From Allobosea sp. Tri-44 (lineage in GTDB: Bacteria; Pseudomonadota; Alphaproteobacteria; Rhizobiales; Beijerinckiaceae): 64,000 nucleotides of DNA. Each line of letters starts with the position of its first letter. The stretch's first letter is position 1. This document shows, piece by piece, positions 8,209 through 17,517 of the stretch. A program made the position numbers and the translations under genes. A model generated the notes under the pieces. That model ran no database searches, was not told the DNA's origin, and saw only the letters and a program-made list of their open reading frames with translations. The stretch covers positions 1-64,000 of the forward strand of contig NZ_NBDP01000016.1 in the NCBI RefSeq assembly GCF_004123845.1, in the 5' to 3' direction.

Positions 8209-8471
8209 GGACCGGGAGCGACGCGTGCGGGAGGGGGTGGGTTGTGGCCGCACTTGACCACCTCCGGAAAGTCGCATGTGATGCCTGCTGTGAAAAGAGG
8301 CAGGCGCATGGGGAGCCCTTGCTTGACGCTCATGAGCGGCTCTGGCAATCGACCCGGGCCGTGTTTCGCTTAAATTTTCGGCATCGAAACGGGACATCAA
8401 GTCGCGACGATGCGGTGACCGGCAGGTTCCGGCCGGCAGACGCCGGCGGGGCAACAATGGGAGAGATCAGA

Positions 8472-9497
8472 ATGAAGAAATTCATGGCAGCCGCTGTCGC
8501 CGGCCTCGGCTTCGCGCTGGCGGCGGTGAGCGCTCAGGCGCAGGCGCCTCAAACGCTCAATCAGGTCAAGAGCCGCGGCATCCTGAACTGCGGCTCCAAC
8601 ACCGGCCTCGCCGGCTTCGGCGTGCCGGATGGCCAGGGCAACTGGGCCGGGCTCGACGTCGATTACTGCCGCGCCATCGCGGCCGCGATCTTCAACGACC
8701 CGACCAAGGTGAAGTTCATCCCGCTCTCGGCCAAGGACCGCTTCACGGCCCTGCAGTCGGGCGAGGTCGACGTGCTCGTGCGCAACTCGACCTGGACGAT
8801 GTCGCGCGACACCGCGCTCGGCCTGCTGTTCACCGGCGTGAACTACTATGACGGCCAGGGCTTCCTGGTCCGCAAGAAGCTCGGCGTGAATTCAGCGCTG
8901 CAGCTCAACGGCGCCTCGGTCTGCACCCAGCAGGGCACCACGACCGAACTCAACCTCGCCGACTTCTTCCGCGCCAACAACCTGAAGTACGAGGTCGTCG
9001 CTTTCGCGAGTGCGGATGAGACGGTCAAGGCCTATGATTCCGGCCGCTGCGACGCCTTCACCACCGACGCTTCGGGCCTCTATGCCGAGCGCCTGAAGCT
9101 GACCGCGCCGGACGATCACATGGTCCTGCCCGAGATCATCTCGAAGGAGCCGCTCGGCCCGTCGACCCGCAACAATGACGGGCAGTGGTTCGGCCTGATC
9201 AAGTGGGTGCACTACGCCATGCTCAACGCCGAGGAACTCGGCGTGACCAAGGCGAATGTCGACGAGATGCTGAAGTCGAGCAACCCCGAGATCAAGCGTC
9301 TGCTCGGGACCGAGGGCAAGTTCGGCGAGAGCGTCGGCCTGACCGCCGATTGGGCCTACCGGATCGTCAAGCACGTCGGCAATTACGGCGAGAGCTTCGA
9401 GAAGAATGTCGGCCAGGGCTCGCTGCTGAAGATCGCTCGCGGCCAGAACGCGCTGTGGACCAAGGGCGGCCTGCAATACGCGCCGCCGGTTCGCTAA
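8472..9497 (+). CDS. aapJ: General L-amino-acid ABC transporter substrate-binding protein, copy 1
   Basis: A 341-residue periplasmic binding protein (SBP_bac_3 family). It has a Sec signal peptide (about 1-24, MKKFMAAAV...SAQAQA) and the AapJ hallmarks VKSRGILNCGSNTGLAGFG, VKFIPLSAKDRF and CTQQGTTTELNLADFF. AapJ delivers a broad range of L-amino acids to AapQMP. The ATG at 8472 follows GGGAGAG; an ATG 15 bases earlier would lengthen the signal peptide. A GC-rich hairpin with a T-rich tail follows the stop. It is the first of three tandem aapJ paralogues. It resembles copy 3 more than copy 2 around the ligand-contact region. Confidence 0.93.
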   Translation: MKKFMAAAVAGLGFALAAVSAQAQAPQTLNQVKSRGILNCGSNTGLAGFGVPDGQGNWAGLDVDYCRAIAAAIFNDPTKVKFIPLSAKDRFTALQSGEVDVLVRNSTWTMSRDTALGLLFTGVNYYDGQGFLVRKKLGVNSALQLNGASVCTQQGTTTELNLADFFRANNLKYEVVAFASADETVKAYDSGRCDAFTTDASGLYAERLKLTAPDDHMVLPEIISKEPLGPSTRNNDGQWFGLIKWVHYAMLNAEELGVTKANVDEMLKSSNPEIKRLLGTEGKFGESVGLTADWAYRIVKHVGNYGESFEKNVGQGSLLKIARGQNALWTKGGLQYAPPVR

Positions 9498-9507
9498 GGA
9501 ACCATGC

Positions 9508-9543
9508 GGGGCGGGCGCCTCCGGCGTCCGCCCCGATTCTTTC
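9508..9543 (+). terminator. Hairpin with T-rich tail after the first aapJ
   Basis: GGGGCGGGCGCC (9508-9519) pairs with GGCGTCCGCCCC (9523-9534) across a 3-nt loop, with one G-T wobble, and is followed by GATTCTTTCT. It may act as an intrinsic terminator or as a 3' stabiliser, which would separate aapJ copy 1 from the rest of the cluster. Confidence 0.65.
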
Positions 9544-9608
9544 TAAGCTACTGGAAAAAATGGCTTGCCCGGTCGCGCTTGGTCCGGGATTTGCCAACCT
9601 ATCGAGGA

Positions 9609-9638
9609 CGGGATCAACCCGTTCCGCCGGACAGGGGA
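9609..9638 (+). repeat. Duplicated aapJ leader, copy A
   Basis: About 30 bp directly before aapJ copy 2, containing AACCCGTTCCGCC then GACAGGGGA (the ribosome site). Nearly the same sequence lies before aapJ copy 3 (10775-10803) but not before copy 1. It suggests that copies 2 and 3 arose by a duplication that included the leader, or that the leader has a conserved regulatory role. Confidence 0.7.
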
Positions 9639-9643
9639 AGTAC

Positions 9644-10663
9644 ATGATCAGAGTGATCAGCGCGGCGCTGCTCGTCGTCGCCGCTGCCTTTGGCGTCGCT
9701 AGTGCACAGGCGCAACAGACCCTTGCTCAGATCAAGAGCCGCGGGGTCCTGAACTGCGGGTCCAATACCGGCCTGATCGGCTTTGGCGCGCCTGATGCAC
9801 AGGGCAACTGGAACGGCCTCGACGTCGAATATTGCCGCGCCATCGCCGCGACGATCTTCAATGACCCCGCCAAGGTGAAGTTCATTCCGCTCTCGGCCAA
9901 TGATCGCTTCAAGGCGCTCCTAGGGGGCGAGGTCGACGTGCTCGTGCGCAATTCGAGCTGGACCATCACGAACGACACGCCGCCCGGCCTGCTCTTCACC
10001 AACGTCAACTATTATGACGGCCAGGGCCTGATGGTGCGCCGCAAGCTCGGAGTCATGTCGGCGATGCAGCTGGCCGGCGCGTCGATCTGCGTGCAGCGGG
10101 GCACGACGACCGAGCTTAATGTGGTCGACTACTTCAAGACCAACAATCTCAGGCATACGATCGTCGCCTTCGACACCGGCCCGGAAACGCTCAAGGCCTA
10201 TGATGCCGGGCGTTGCGATGCCTTCACCACGGACGCCTCGTCCCTCTATGCCGAGCGCATGAAGCTGACGGCACCGGACGACCACATGGTTCTGGTGGAG
10301 ATCATCTCGAAGGAGCCGCTCGGCCCTTTGACGCGCGACAACGACTCGCAATGGTTCAAGCTGGTGCGCTGGGTCCACTTCGCCATGCTGAACGCCGAGG
10401 AACTCGGCGTGACCAAGGCCAATGTCGACCAGATGCGGGGATCGGCCAATCCCGAAATCAGGCGTCTGCTCGGCGTCGATGGCAGGTTCGGCGAGGGCCT
10501 CGGCCTGGCGAACGACTGGGCCTACCGGATCGTCAAGCATGTCGGCAATTACGGTGAAAGCTTCGAGCGCACTGTCGGCAGTCGCTCGGTGCTGAGGATG
10601 TCGCGGGGCCAGAATGCGCTCTGGACCAAGGGAGGGTTACAGTACGCGCCGCCGATCCGGTGA
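9644..10663 (+). CDS. aapJ: General L-amino-acid ABC transporter substrate-binding protein, copy 2
   Basis: A 339-residue AapJ paralogue with a signal peptide (MIRVISAALLVVAAAFGVASAQA). It is the most divergent of the three: where copies 1 and 3 read CTQQGTTTELNLAD it has CVQRGTTTELNVVD, and DTGPETLKAYD replaces the usual ASxxETVKAY. These changes lie in the second lobe near the ligand cleft, so its amino-acid preference may differ. The ATG at 9644 follows AGGGGAAG. It shares its leader with copy 3. The frame is intact, with no sign of decay. Confidence 0.92.
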   Translation: MIRVISAALLVVAAAFGVASAQAQQTLAQIKSRGVLNCGSNTGLIGFGAPDAQGNWNGLDVEYCRAIAATIFNDPAKVKFIPLSANDRFKALLGGEVDVLVRNSSWTITNDTPPGLLFTNVNYYDGQGLMVRRKLGVMSAMQLAGASICVQRGTTTELNVVDYFKTNNLRHTIVAFDTGPETLKAYDAGRCDAFTTDASSLYAERMKLTAPDDHMVLVEIISKEPLGPLTRDNDSQWFKLVRWVHFAMLNAEELGVTKANVDQMRGSANPEIRRLLGVDGRFGEGLGLANDWAYRIVKHVGNYGESFERTVGSRSVLRMSRGQNALWTKGGLQYAPPIR

Positions 10664-10774
10664 GCTTCTGGTAGCCCCCGTGCCTTTGCGGGCGGCTCCA
10701 TCGTTTCGTTAGGGAGAGGAAGAGGAGACTGCGGCCGGCGGGGACTGGCCTGGAGCTTGCTAGCTAACCGAGAG

Positions 10775-10803
10775 CGGGAGAACCCGTTCCGCCAGACAGG
10801 GGA
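10775..10803 (+). repeat. Duplicated aapJ leader, copy B
   Basis: Second copy of the leader seen at 9609-9638, differing at about three positions and placed 10 bp before the ATG of aapJ copy 3. It includes the ribosome site ACAGGGGA. Confidence 0.7.
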
Positions 10804-10813
10804 CAGAACAATC

Positions 10814-11836
10814 ATGAAACAAGTCATTGGGGCGGCGCTCATCGCCGTCACCGCCGCCATATCTGCGAGCGGAGCACTGGCCCAGTCGGCCACTCTGGCG
10901 CAGGTCAAGAATCGCGGCATCGTGCTCTGCGGCTCCGGCACCGGTCTCGCCGGTTTCGGCATCCCTGATCAGCAGGGCAATTGGAGCGGCATGGACGTGG
11001 ACGTCTGCCGCGCCGTCGCCTCGGCGATCTTCAACGATCCGAACAAGGTCAAGTTCATTCCGCTCTCGGCCAAGGATCGCTTCACCTCGCTGCAGTCGGG
11101 TGAGGTCGATCTCCTGTCGCGCACCACGACCTGGACGATCTCGCGGGACACCGCGCTCGGGCTGAACTTCGCCGGCGTCAACTACTATGACGGCCAGGGC
11201 TTCATGGTGCGCAAGAAGCTCGGCGTCGATTCCGTGCTGAAGCTCGCCGGCGCCTCGATCTGCACCCAGCAGGGCACCACGACCGAACTCAACCTCGCCG
11301 ACTATTTCCGCGCCAACAAGATCAAGTACGAGGTCGTCGCCTTCGCCTCCAACCAGGAGACGGTCAAGGCCTATGAGGCCGGCCGCTGCGACGCCTTCAC
11401 CACCGACGCCTCGGGCCTTTACGCCGAGCGTCTGACACTCTCGAATCCGGACGATCACATGGTGTTGCCGGAGATCATCTCGAAGGAACCGCTTGGCCCG
11501 GTTGTGCGCCATGGCGACGATGTCTGGCTCGATATCGTCAAATGGTCGCTCTTCGCCATGATCAACGCCGAGGAACTGGGCGTCACCAAGGCGAATGCCG
11601 ACGAGATGCTCAAATCCGAGAATCCGGAGATCAAGCGTCTGGTCGGGACCGAAGGCAAGTTCGGCGAACCGATGGGCCTGACCAATGACTGGGCCTATCG
11701 GATCGTCAAGCATGTCGGCAATTACGGCGAGAGCTTCGAGCGCAATGTCGGCTCGGGCTCGCTGCTCAAGATCGCGCGTGGCCAGAATGCGCTCTGGACC
11801 AAGGGCGGCCTGCAATACGCGCCGCCGATCCGGTGA
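10814..11836 (+). CDS. aapJ: General L-amino-acid ABC transporter substrate-binding protein, copy 3
   Basis: A 340-residue AapJ paralogue with signal peptide MKQVIGAALIAVTAAISASGALAQ. It carries the family motifs FIPLSAKDRFTSLQSGEVD and CTQQGTTTELNLADYF. It directly precedes the permease and ATPase genes, so it is probably the binding protein co-transcribed with aapQMP. A perfect 10-bp inverted repeat lies in the 143 bp before aapQ and may set the expression ratio of binding protein to permease. The longer frame opening at 10757 lacks a ribosome site. Confidence 0.93.
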   Translation: MKQVIGAALIAVTAAISASGALAQSATLAQVKNRGIVLCGSGTGLAGFGIPDQQGNWSGMDVDVCRAVASAIFNDPNKVKFIPLSAKDRFTSLQSGEVDLLSRTTTWTISRDTALGLNFAGVNYYDGQGFMVRKKLGVDSVLKLAGASICTQQGTTTELNLADYFRANKIKYEVVAFASNQETVKAYEAGRCDAFTTDASGLYAERLTLSNPDDHMVLPEIISKEPLGPVVRHGDDVWLDIVKWSLFAMINAEELGVTKANADEMLKSENPEIKRLVGTEGKFGEPMGLTNDWAYRIVKHVGNYGESFERNVGSGSLLKIARGQNALWTKGGLQYAPPIR

Positions 11837-11842
11837 GGATTG

Positions 11843-11870
11843 CCGATGCGCGGCACGCGTCGCGCATCGG
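11843..11870 (+). promoter_or_regulatory. Intercistronic hairpin between aapJ and aapQ
   Basis: CCGATGCGCG (11843-11852) and CGCGCATCGG (11861-11870) form a perfect 10-bp stem with an 8-nt loop and no T tract. In binding-protein ABC operons such hairpins often stabilise the upstream binding-protein mRNA or attenuate read-through. That role is inferred from position. Confidence 0.6.
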
Positions 11871-11979
11871 GCATTGAAGCTGTCTTGTTCCGGCGAACCG
11901 GATAAGAATACGGGCTGGCGACGATCCGAGGGGGGCGTCGCCAGACCCTCGGTCGCCAACACTCAGAAGGGCGTCAGAC

Positions 11980-13170
11980 GTGTCGACTACTTCCGCAGAG
12001 GTCAAGCCGGGCAGAGCCTCGGTGTTCTACGACCCGAAGATTCGGGGCTATTTCTACCAGATACTGCTGCTCGCCGTGGTCGGCTTCCTGATCTGGTCTG
12101 CGGCCTCGAACGCGATCGAGAACCTGCGAGCCCAGAAGATCGCCTCCGGTTTCGGCTTCTGGCACAACGCGGCCGGCTTCGATGTCAACCAGAAGCTGAT
12201 CCCGTTCAGCGCGTCGGGCTCGACCTATGGCCAGGCCTTCTGGGTCGGCCTGCTCAACACGCTGCTGGTGGCCTCGATCGGCATCGTGCTCTCGACCTTC
12301 CTCGGCTTCTTCGTCGGCGTCGCCAGGCTTTCGAGCAACTGGATCGTGTCCAAGCTCGCGATGATCTATGTCGAGGTCATCCGCAACCTGCCGCTGCTGC
12401 TGCAGCTGTTCTTCTGGTACAATGCGGTGCTGAAGCCGCTGCCCAATCCGCGCCAGTCGATCGAGCTGCCGGCCGGCTTCCTGCTCAACAATCGCGGCCT
12501 CTATGTGCCCGATCCGCAGTTAGGCCCCGGCGGCAATCTCATCATCTGGGCGCTGCTGATCGGCCTGGTCGCGACCTTCGTCTTCCGCTCCTGGGCGCAC
12601 AAGCAGCAGGCCGCGACCGGTAAGCAGTATCCGATCGGCCTGATTGCCTTCGGCCTGATCATCGTCCTGCCGCTGCTGGTCTATTTCGCCACCGGCCGGC
12701 CGGTCACCTTCGTCTATCCGGAGCTCGCCGGCTTCAACCTGCGCGGCGGCATCCAGATTTTCCCTGAGTTTGTCGCGCTGCTGGTTGGCCTGACCACCTA
12801 CACCGCCGGCTTCATCGCCGAGGTGGTCCGCGCCGGCATCCTCGCCGTCTCGAAGGGGCAGACCGAGGCGGCCAACGCGCTCGGCCTGCGGGCGGGGCCG
12901 ACGCTGAAGCTCGTCGTCATCCCGCAGGCGATGCGGGTCATCATCCCGCCGCTGACCTCGAACTACCTCAACCTGACCAAGAACTCCTCGCTCGCCGTCG
13001 CGATCGGCTATCCTGATCTCGTCCAGGTCTTCACCGGCACGGTGCTGAACCAGACCGGCCAGGCGGTCGAGGTCGTCGCCATCACCATGGCGGTCTATCT
13101 GACCATCTCGCTGGTGACGTCGTTTTTCATGAACATCTACAACAAGCGCATGGCGCTGGTGGAACGGTGA
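11980..13170 (+). CDS. aapQ: General L-amino-acid ABC transporter permease AapQ
   Basis: A 396-residue inner-membrane permease of the HisM/GlnP type. About eight membrane segments are visible, with the long periplasmic insertion typical of AapQ and BztB. The cytoplasmic coupling loop carries EVVRAGILAVSKGQTEAANALGL (the EAA motif contacting the ATPase), followed by IPQAMRVIIPPL and a segment ending in YLNLTKNSSLAVAIGYPDL. The start is a GTG at 11980 with AGAAGG nine bases upstream. It forms a heterodimeric channel with AapM, encoded 10 bp downstream. Confidence 0.94.
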   Translation: MSTTSAEVKPGRASVFYDPKIRGYFYQILLLAVVGFLIWSAASNAIENLRAQKIASGFGFWHNAAGFDVNQKLIPFSASGSTYGQAFWVGLLNTLLVASIGIVLSTFLGFFVGVARLSSNWIVSKLAMIYVEVIRNLPLLLQLFFWYNAVLKPLPNPRQSIELPAGFLLNNRGLYVPDPQLGPGGNLIIWALLIGLVATFVFRSWAHKQQAATGKQYPIGLIAFGLIIVLPLLVYFATGRPVTFVYPELAGFNLRGGIQIFPEFVALLVGLTTYTAGFIAEVVRAGILAVSKGQTEAANALGLRAGPTLKLVVIPQAMRVIIPPLTSNYLNLTKNSSLAVAIGYPDLVQVFTGTVLNQTGQAVEVVAITMAVYLTISLVTSFFMNIYNKRMALVER

Positions 13171-13180
13171 GGGCGCCCCG

Positions 13181-14560
13181 ATGACCGACGCAACCACCGA
13201 AATGGCTCCCTACGCCTTCGTCCGCAGGGAGACGCTGGAGCAGCAACCGGCGCCGCTCTCCGTCGCCGGGCCGCTCGCCTGGGTCCGGCAGCATCTGCTC
13301 TCCAGCCCGCTCAACATCGCGCTGACGCTGGTCTGCCTCTACCTCGTCGTCGACTCGGTGCCGGGGCTGATCCGCTTCTACTTCCTTGACGCGGTCTGGA
13401 CCGGTACGAGCCGCGATGCCTGCCTTGCCGACAAGGTCGGCCGGCCGGTCGGCGCCTGCTGGGCCTATATCGCCGATCGCTTCCAGTATTTCATCTATGG
13501 CTCCTATCCGATCAGCCAGCGCTGGCGCGTGAACATCGTCTTCGTCTTGTTCGCGCTCGGCGTCGTCTGGCTGCTCTGGAACCAGGCGCCCAAGAAGAAG
13601 CTCGGCATCTTCTTCTTCTTCGTGCTGCTGCCGATCTCGGCCTATGTGCTGCTGCTCGGTGGCCCCGGTGCCGAGCGCTTCCTCGGCTTCTGCCTCTCGG
13701 TGACGCTGGCGCTCGCGGCGCTCTATGTCGTGCTCTCCTTCGTGCCGCAGCTTGTCCGCTTCTACATCGGGGAAGCCGCGGTCGGTGTGGTTCAGGAGTT
13801 GCCGATTTGGAAGCGCTTTTTCGGACCAAAGCAGCTCGTCCTGTTCGCCCTCGTCGTCTTCGGCTTCCTTAGCCTGCTGGCGAATAGCCCTGGTCTGCCC
13901 AGGGTCGACACCGGCCTCTGGGGCGGCATGACGGTGACCTTCCTGATCGCAGCGGTCGGTATCGTCTTTTCGCTGCCGCTCGGGGTCGTCCTGGCTCTGG
14001 GGCGCCGCTCCAGGTTGCCGATCATCCAGCTGCTCTCGGTGATCTTCATCGAGTTCGTCCGCGGCGTGCCGCTGATCACCGTGCTGTTCATGGCCAACAC
14101 CATGCTGCCGCTCTTTGTGCCGCAGGAGTACTCGCCGGACCGGTTGCTGCGGCCGCTGGTTGGCGTTGCGCTCTTTGCCGCCGCCTACATGGCCGAGGTG
14201 GTGCGCGGCGGCCTCCAGGCCATGCCCAAGGGCCAGTATGAGGGCGCGATGTCGCTCGGCCTCGGCTACTGGAGCATGATGCGGCTGATCATCCTGCCGC
14301 AGGCGCTGCGCATCGTGATCCCGGGCATCGTCAACACCTTCATCGGGCTGTTCAAGGATACGACGCTGGTCACCATCGTCGGCATCTTCGACTTCCTGCG
14401 TACCATCGAGGCCACCCTGGTCGATCCGACCTGGGCGACGCCGACGACCCGCGCGACGGGCTATGCTTTCGCTGCGGTTTTCTATTTCCTGTGTTGCTGG
14501 GGCATGTCGCGCTACTCGATTGCAGTCGAGAAGCGGCTTGCCGCCGGCCAGAAGCGTTGA
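13181..14560 (+). CDS. aapM: General L-amino-acid ABC transporter permease AapM
   Basis: A 459-residue permease partner of AapQ. It begins with a cytoplasmic stretch, then several membrane helices. The C-terminal permease core has the EAA loop [61 protein letters not shown] and a last helix. The extended N-terminal half compared with HisM-type permeases is usual for AapM/BztC. It is 10 bp after aapQ and 11 bp before aapP, hence one transcript. Confidence 0.94.
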   Translation: MTDATTEMAPYAFVRRETLEQQPAPLSVAGPLAWVRQHLLSSPLNIALTLVCLYLVVDSVPGLIRFYFLDAVWTGTSRDACLADKVGRPVGACWAYIADRFQYFIYGSYPISQRWRVNIVFVLFALGVVWLLWNQAPKKKLGIFFFFVLLPISAYVLLLGGPGAERFLGFCLSVTLALAALYVVLSFVPQLVRFYIGEAAVGVVQELPIWKRFFGPKQLVLFALVVFGFLSLLANSPGLPRVDTGLWGGMTVTFLIAAVGIVFSLPLGVVLALGRRSRLPIIQLLSVIFIEFVRGVPLITVLFMANTMLPLFVPQEYSPDRLLRPLVGVALFAAAYMAEVVRGGLQAMPKGQYEGAMSLGLGYWSMMRLIILPQALRIVIPGIVNTFIGLFKDTTLVTIVGIFDFLRTIEATLVDPTWATPTTRATGYAFAAVFYFLCCWGMSRYSIAVEKRLAAGQKR

Positions 14561-14571
14561 GGGGAACAATC

Positions 14572-15366
14572 ATGGCTATGGCAGAAACCACCAGCGCGCG
14601 CCCGTCCGCGCTGAAGCAGACCGCGCTCAACACCGCGACTGCCGTCGAGATGATCGCCGTCAACAAGTGGTACGGCGAGTTCCACGTGTTGCGCGATATC
14701 AATCTCAAAGTCTCGCGCGGCGAGAAGCTGGTCATCTGCGGCCCGTCCGGCTCCGGCAAATCGACGATGATCCGCTGCATCAACCGGCTCGAGGAGCATC
14801 AGAAGGGCCAGATCATCGTCGACGGCACCGAGCTCACCAACGACCTCAAGAAGATCGACGAGATTCGCCGCGACGTCGGCATGGTGTTCCAGCACTTCAA
14901 CCTGTTCCCGCATCTGACGATCCTGGAGAACCTGACCCTGGCGCCGATCTGGGTTCGCAAGATGCCCAAGAAGGATGCCGAGGAGATCGCGATGCACTAT
15001 CTCAAGCGCGTCAAGATCCCCGAGCAGGCATTGAAGTACCCGGGCCAGCTCTCCGGCGGCCAGCAGCAGCGCGTCGCCATTGCCCGCTCGCTGTGCATGA
15101 GCCCGAAGATCATGCTGTTCGACGAGCCGACCTCGGCGCTCGACCCGGAAATGGTCAAGGAGGTGCTCGATACCATGGTCTCGCTCGCCGACGAGGGCAT
15201 GACCATGCTCTGCGTCACGCACGAGATGGGCTTTGCCCGTCAGGTCGCCGACCGAGTGATCTTCATGGACGCTGGCCAGATCGTTGAGATGAACGAGCCC
15301 AACGAGTTCTTCAAGAACCCGCAGCACGAGCGCACCAAGCTCTTCCTCAGCCAGATCCTGCACTGA
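14572..15366 (+). CDS. aapP: General L-amino-acid ABC transporter ATPase AapP
   Basis: A 264-residue ABC ATPase of the polar-amino-acid uptake class. Walker A is GPSGSGKST (57-65), the Q-loop is [13 protein letters not shown], the ABC signature LSGGQQQR (about 160-167), Walker B IMLFDEP, and the switch His is in CVTHEMGFA. It powers AapQM. The ATG at 14572 follows GAGGGGAAC; the frame opens further upstream inside aapM but without a ribosome site. A strong terminator follows. Confidence 0.95.
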   Translation: MAMAETTSARPSALKQTALNTATAVEMIAVNKWYGEFHVLRDINLKVSRGEKLVICGPSGSGKSTMIRCINRLEEHQKGQIIVDGTELTNDLKKIDEIRRDVGMVFQHFNLFPHLTILENLTLAPIWVRKMPKKDAEEIAMHYLKRVKIPEQALKYPGQLSGGQQQRVAIARSLCMSPKIMLFDEPTSALDPEMVKEVLDTMVSLADEGMTMLCVTHEMGFARQVADRVIFMDAGQIVEMNEPNEFFKNPQHERTKLFLSQILH

Positions 15367-15390
15367 TCAGACTGACCTCCTGCTTGCTTG

Positions 15391-15417
15391 CAACGGCGCC
15401 TTCACGGGCGCCGTTTG
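15391..15417 (+). terminator. Intrinsic terminator of the aap operon
   Basis: AACGGCGCC (15392-15400) and GGCGCCGTT (15407-15415) form a perfect 9-bp stem with a 6-nt loop, 26 bp after the aapP stop. The T tract is short (TTT). Confidence 0.75.
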
Positions 15418-15524
15418 CATGTCGGCTGCCTCGATTGACGTAGCCTTGCCAGGCCCCCGAAGCGGCCTTGTTGGAACTTTCCGGAATGGCTGCGGTTGTT
15501 TCCCTCGAAATCGGAGGAAACATC

Positions 15525-15806
15525 ATGAAACTCGTTCTCACGACTATGGTCGCTGGATTGCTGCTCGGTAGTGCCGGCGTCTATGCCCAATCGGTCGATA
15601 TCGGCCCCGGCGGTGTCAGCGTCGACACGCGCTCTCCGCGTGATCGCGCGATCGACCGTGATATCCGCCGCGAGGACCGGATGCGCGAGCGTGATCGCTG
15701 GGAGCGTCGCCGGGCCTATCGCGCCGAGCGCGATTGCCGGACCGTGACTCAGGTTCGCGAGACCCCGCGCGGAGAGGTGCGTCGCACGACGCGTGTCTGT
15801 GACTGA
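15525..15806 (+). CDS. Small secreted arginine-rich protein, function unknown
   Basis: A 93-residue protein with a clear Sec signal peptide (MKLVLTTMVAGLLLGSAGVYAQ). The mature part starts SVDIGPGGVSVDTRSPRDRA and runs into a highly charged Arg/Asp/Glu stretch (RREDRMRERDRWERRR). It ends with two cysteines (CRTVTQVRE...RVCD), which could form a disulfide. GGAGG lies 7 bp before the ATG. Proteins with this 'VDIGPGGVRV' opening are common as uncharacterised periplasmic proteins in Bosea and Bradyrhizobium relatives. No function is known to me. Confidence 0.75.
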   Translation: MKLVLTTMVAGLLLGSAGVYAQSVDIGPGGVSVDTRSPRDRAIDRDIRREDRMRERDRWERRRAYRAERDCRTVTQVRETPRGEVRRTTRVCD

Positions 15807-15830
15807 GCGTGAGTTGAGTTGCGTTAGGTA

Positions 15831-15872
15831 AGGCGAGACCGCCGCACCCAGTCGGGAGCGGCGGTCTTGCGT
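15831..15872. terminator. Bidirectional terminator between convergent genes
   Basis: AGACCGCCGC (15836-15845) and GCGGCGGTCT (15858-15867) form a perfect 10-bp stem between the convergent small secreted gene and glpQ, so it can serve both. Confidence 0.65.
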
Positions 15873-15878
15873 TGTGGA

Positions 15879-17042
15879 TTACTTGGCGTTGCGCGCCTTA
15901 ACGGCCGCATCGGGGAAGTCCGAGAACAGCCCGTCGATGCCGAGTGCCAGATAGGCCTTGTACTCGGCCGTCGGATCGCCCTTGAAGTCGGAGGCGAGGC
16001 GCTTGGGCTCGCTGCGGAAGGTCCAGGTGTGGACGAAGAGCCCGACGGCGTGGGCGTTCTTGACGACGTCGGTCGGCGGCAGCAGCACACGGTCGCGCTC
16101 GTCGATCGTCCCGTCACCGTTGAGATCGCGCGGCTTGCCGTCGTCGCCGATCACCTGCTTGGCCGGCATCAGATAGGGCTTCCAGGGACCGACGCCATCG
16201 GCATAGGTCTTGATCTCCTTCAGCCCCTCGGCCGTGACGAGGTCCTTGAAGGTGCGCTTGTCGCCGGTGACGGCGAAGTCGTAGGGCTTGTCGAACGGGG
16301 CGGCGAGCACGATGCCGCCGTCCTTGTCGACATCATCGGCGTCGACGAGCTGAATCAGGCGCAGCTGCGTCTTGCCGCGCAGATATTTGAGGTTGGCAGT
16401 CTCGAAGCTCTGGATGAACACCGGCGAGGTCTTCTCGGTCCAGCCGGCGGCCTTCAGCTGATCGAGCAGTCTGTCCTCGATCGCAAGGCCCATCGCGGAG
16501 TGATAGGTCGAGTGCTTGATCTCCGGATAGATGCCGATGGTGCGGCCGATCCGGGTGCTCTCGGCCTTGGCGAGGTCGATGACCTGCTGTAGCGTCGGAA
16601 TTTCATATTTGCCGTTATGCGACTGGTCGCGGTCGGCGAAAGCCTGCTTGGCCCGCAGCGTCTTGATCTCGGCGAGGGTGAAGTCGGAGGCGAACCAGTC
16701 GGTGGTGTCGACGCCGTCGATCTTGCGGGTCAGCTTGCGCGCGGCGAATTCCGGCCGGGTCGAGACGTCGGTGGTGCCGGACAGCATCGGCTCGTGGCGG
16801 ACGACGAGGTGGCCGTCCTTGGTCGAGACCAGGTCGGGTTCGATGAAATCGACGCCATGCTCGATCGCGAGCTTATAGGCTTCCAGCGTATGTTCCGGCA
16901 GATAGCCGCTGGCGCCACGATGGCCGACGATCAGCGCCGGCTTGCCGTCAAGTGTCGGTGCGGGGCTTTGGGCCAGGGCGGGCGCGGCCAGCGCCAAGAC
17001 AAAGGTCGCCAGCATCGTGGCCGGCTGGAACAGGGGCTTCAT
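15879..17042 (-). CDS. glpQ: Periplasmic glycerophosphodiester phosphodiesterase
   Basis: A 387-residue protein with a signal peptide ([25 protein letters not shown]). The GDPD TIM-barrel shows the signature [17 protein letters not shown] and the metal-binding [21 protein letters not shown]. The length and late motifs ([13 protein letters not shown]) fit periplasmic GlpQ, which hydrolyses glycerophosphodiesters to glycerol-3-phosphate and an alcohol for phosphate and carbon salvage. Only the ATG at 17042 gives a proper signal peptide; the frame extends upstream but into non-family sequence. It is transcribed alone. Confidence 0.92.
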   Translation of the reverse strand: MKPLFQPATMLATFVLALAAPALAQSPAPTLDGKPALIVGHRGASGYLPEHTLEAYKLAIEHGVDFIEPDLVSTKDGHLVVRHEPMLSGTTDVSTRPEFAARKLTRKIDGVDTTDWFASDFTLAEIKTLRAKQAFADRDQSHNGKYEIPTLQQVIDLAKAESTRIGRTIGIYPEIKHSTYHSAMGLAIEDRLLDQLKAAGWTEKTSPVFIQSFETANLKYLRGKTQLRLIQLVDADDVDKDGGIVLAAPFDKPYDFAVTGDKRTFKDLVTAEGLKEIKTYADGVGPWKPYLMPAKQVIGDDGKPRDLNGDGTIDERDRVLLPPTDVVKNAHAVGLFVHTWTFRSEPKRLASDFKGDPTAEYKAYLALGIDGLFSDFPDAAVKARNAK

Positions 17043-17224
17043 CTCGTCCGATCCTCGTGTCCTGTGGAAGGTCGCGAAACTGCTCGGTCGATATGACAGG
17101 CCGGTGAAGGCCCGTTTGCCTCTTCGCAATGCCGGGAAGTCGTCGTTGCCGACACCGCGAAGCTGCGTTTCAGCGCTCCAGGCGCTCACTCGCCGGATGG
17201 CTGCGAGCGCCCGGAACAGGAGGC

Positions 17225-17362
17225 TCAGCGGCGGCCTTCCAGCGTGGTCTTGGCGTCGAGGCGCTTGGACGGCGGCGGCGTGGTGTCGACCGGCTGGGTG
17301 GCGCAGGCGGCCAGCGAAAGGCAGAACAGGCCGGCGAGCGCGAGGCGGGCGAAGGTGGTCAT
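17225..17362 (-). CDS. Small lipoprotein
   Basis: A 45-residue reading frame starting [20 protein letters not shown], a compact lipoprotein signal with lipobox LAAC and lipidated Cys20. A 25-residue tail follows ([16 protein letters not shown]... to LEGRR). AGGGA precedes the ATG. The mature part is short, Pro/Thr-rich and positively charged at the end, like other entericidin- or LptM-sized lipoproteins, but I recognise no family. It lies between glpQ and the RsmB-like gene, pointing the same way as glpQ. Confidence 0.7.
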   Translation of the reverse strand: MTTFARLALAGLFCLSLAACATQPVDTTPPPSKRLDAKTTLEGRR

Positions 17363-17517
17363 TGCAGGATCCCTAGGCGATTGGCGTTACGGAAGGAGTT
17401 GTATCGTCTTGCGCCCTGTGGGACGAGGGCGTCAAGGGTCCTTTCGCGCTTCGGAATCGTTCCAGATCGTGTCTGGCCCAAGCGCCGTGACCAAGAGCAT
17501 CACAGGAACCGCCTGAC

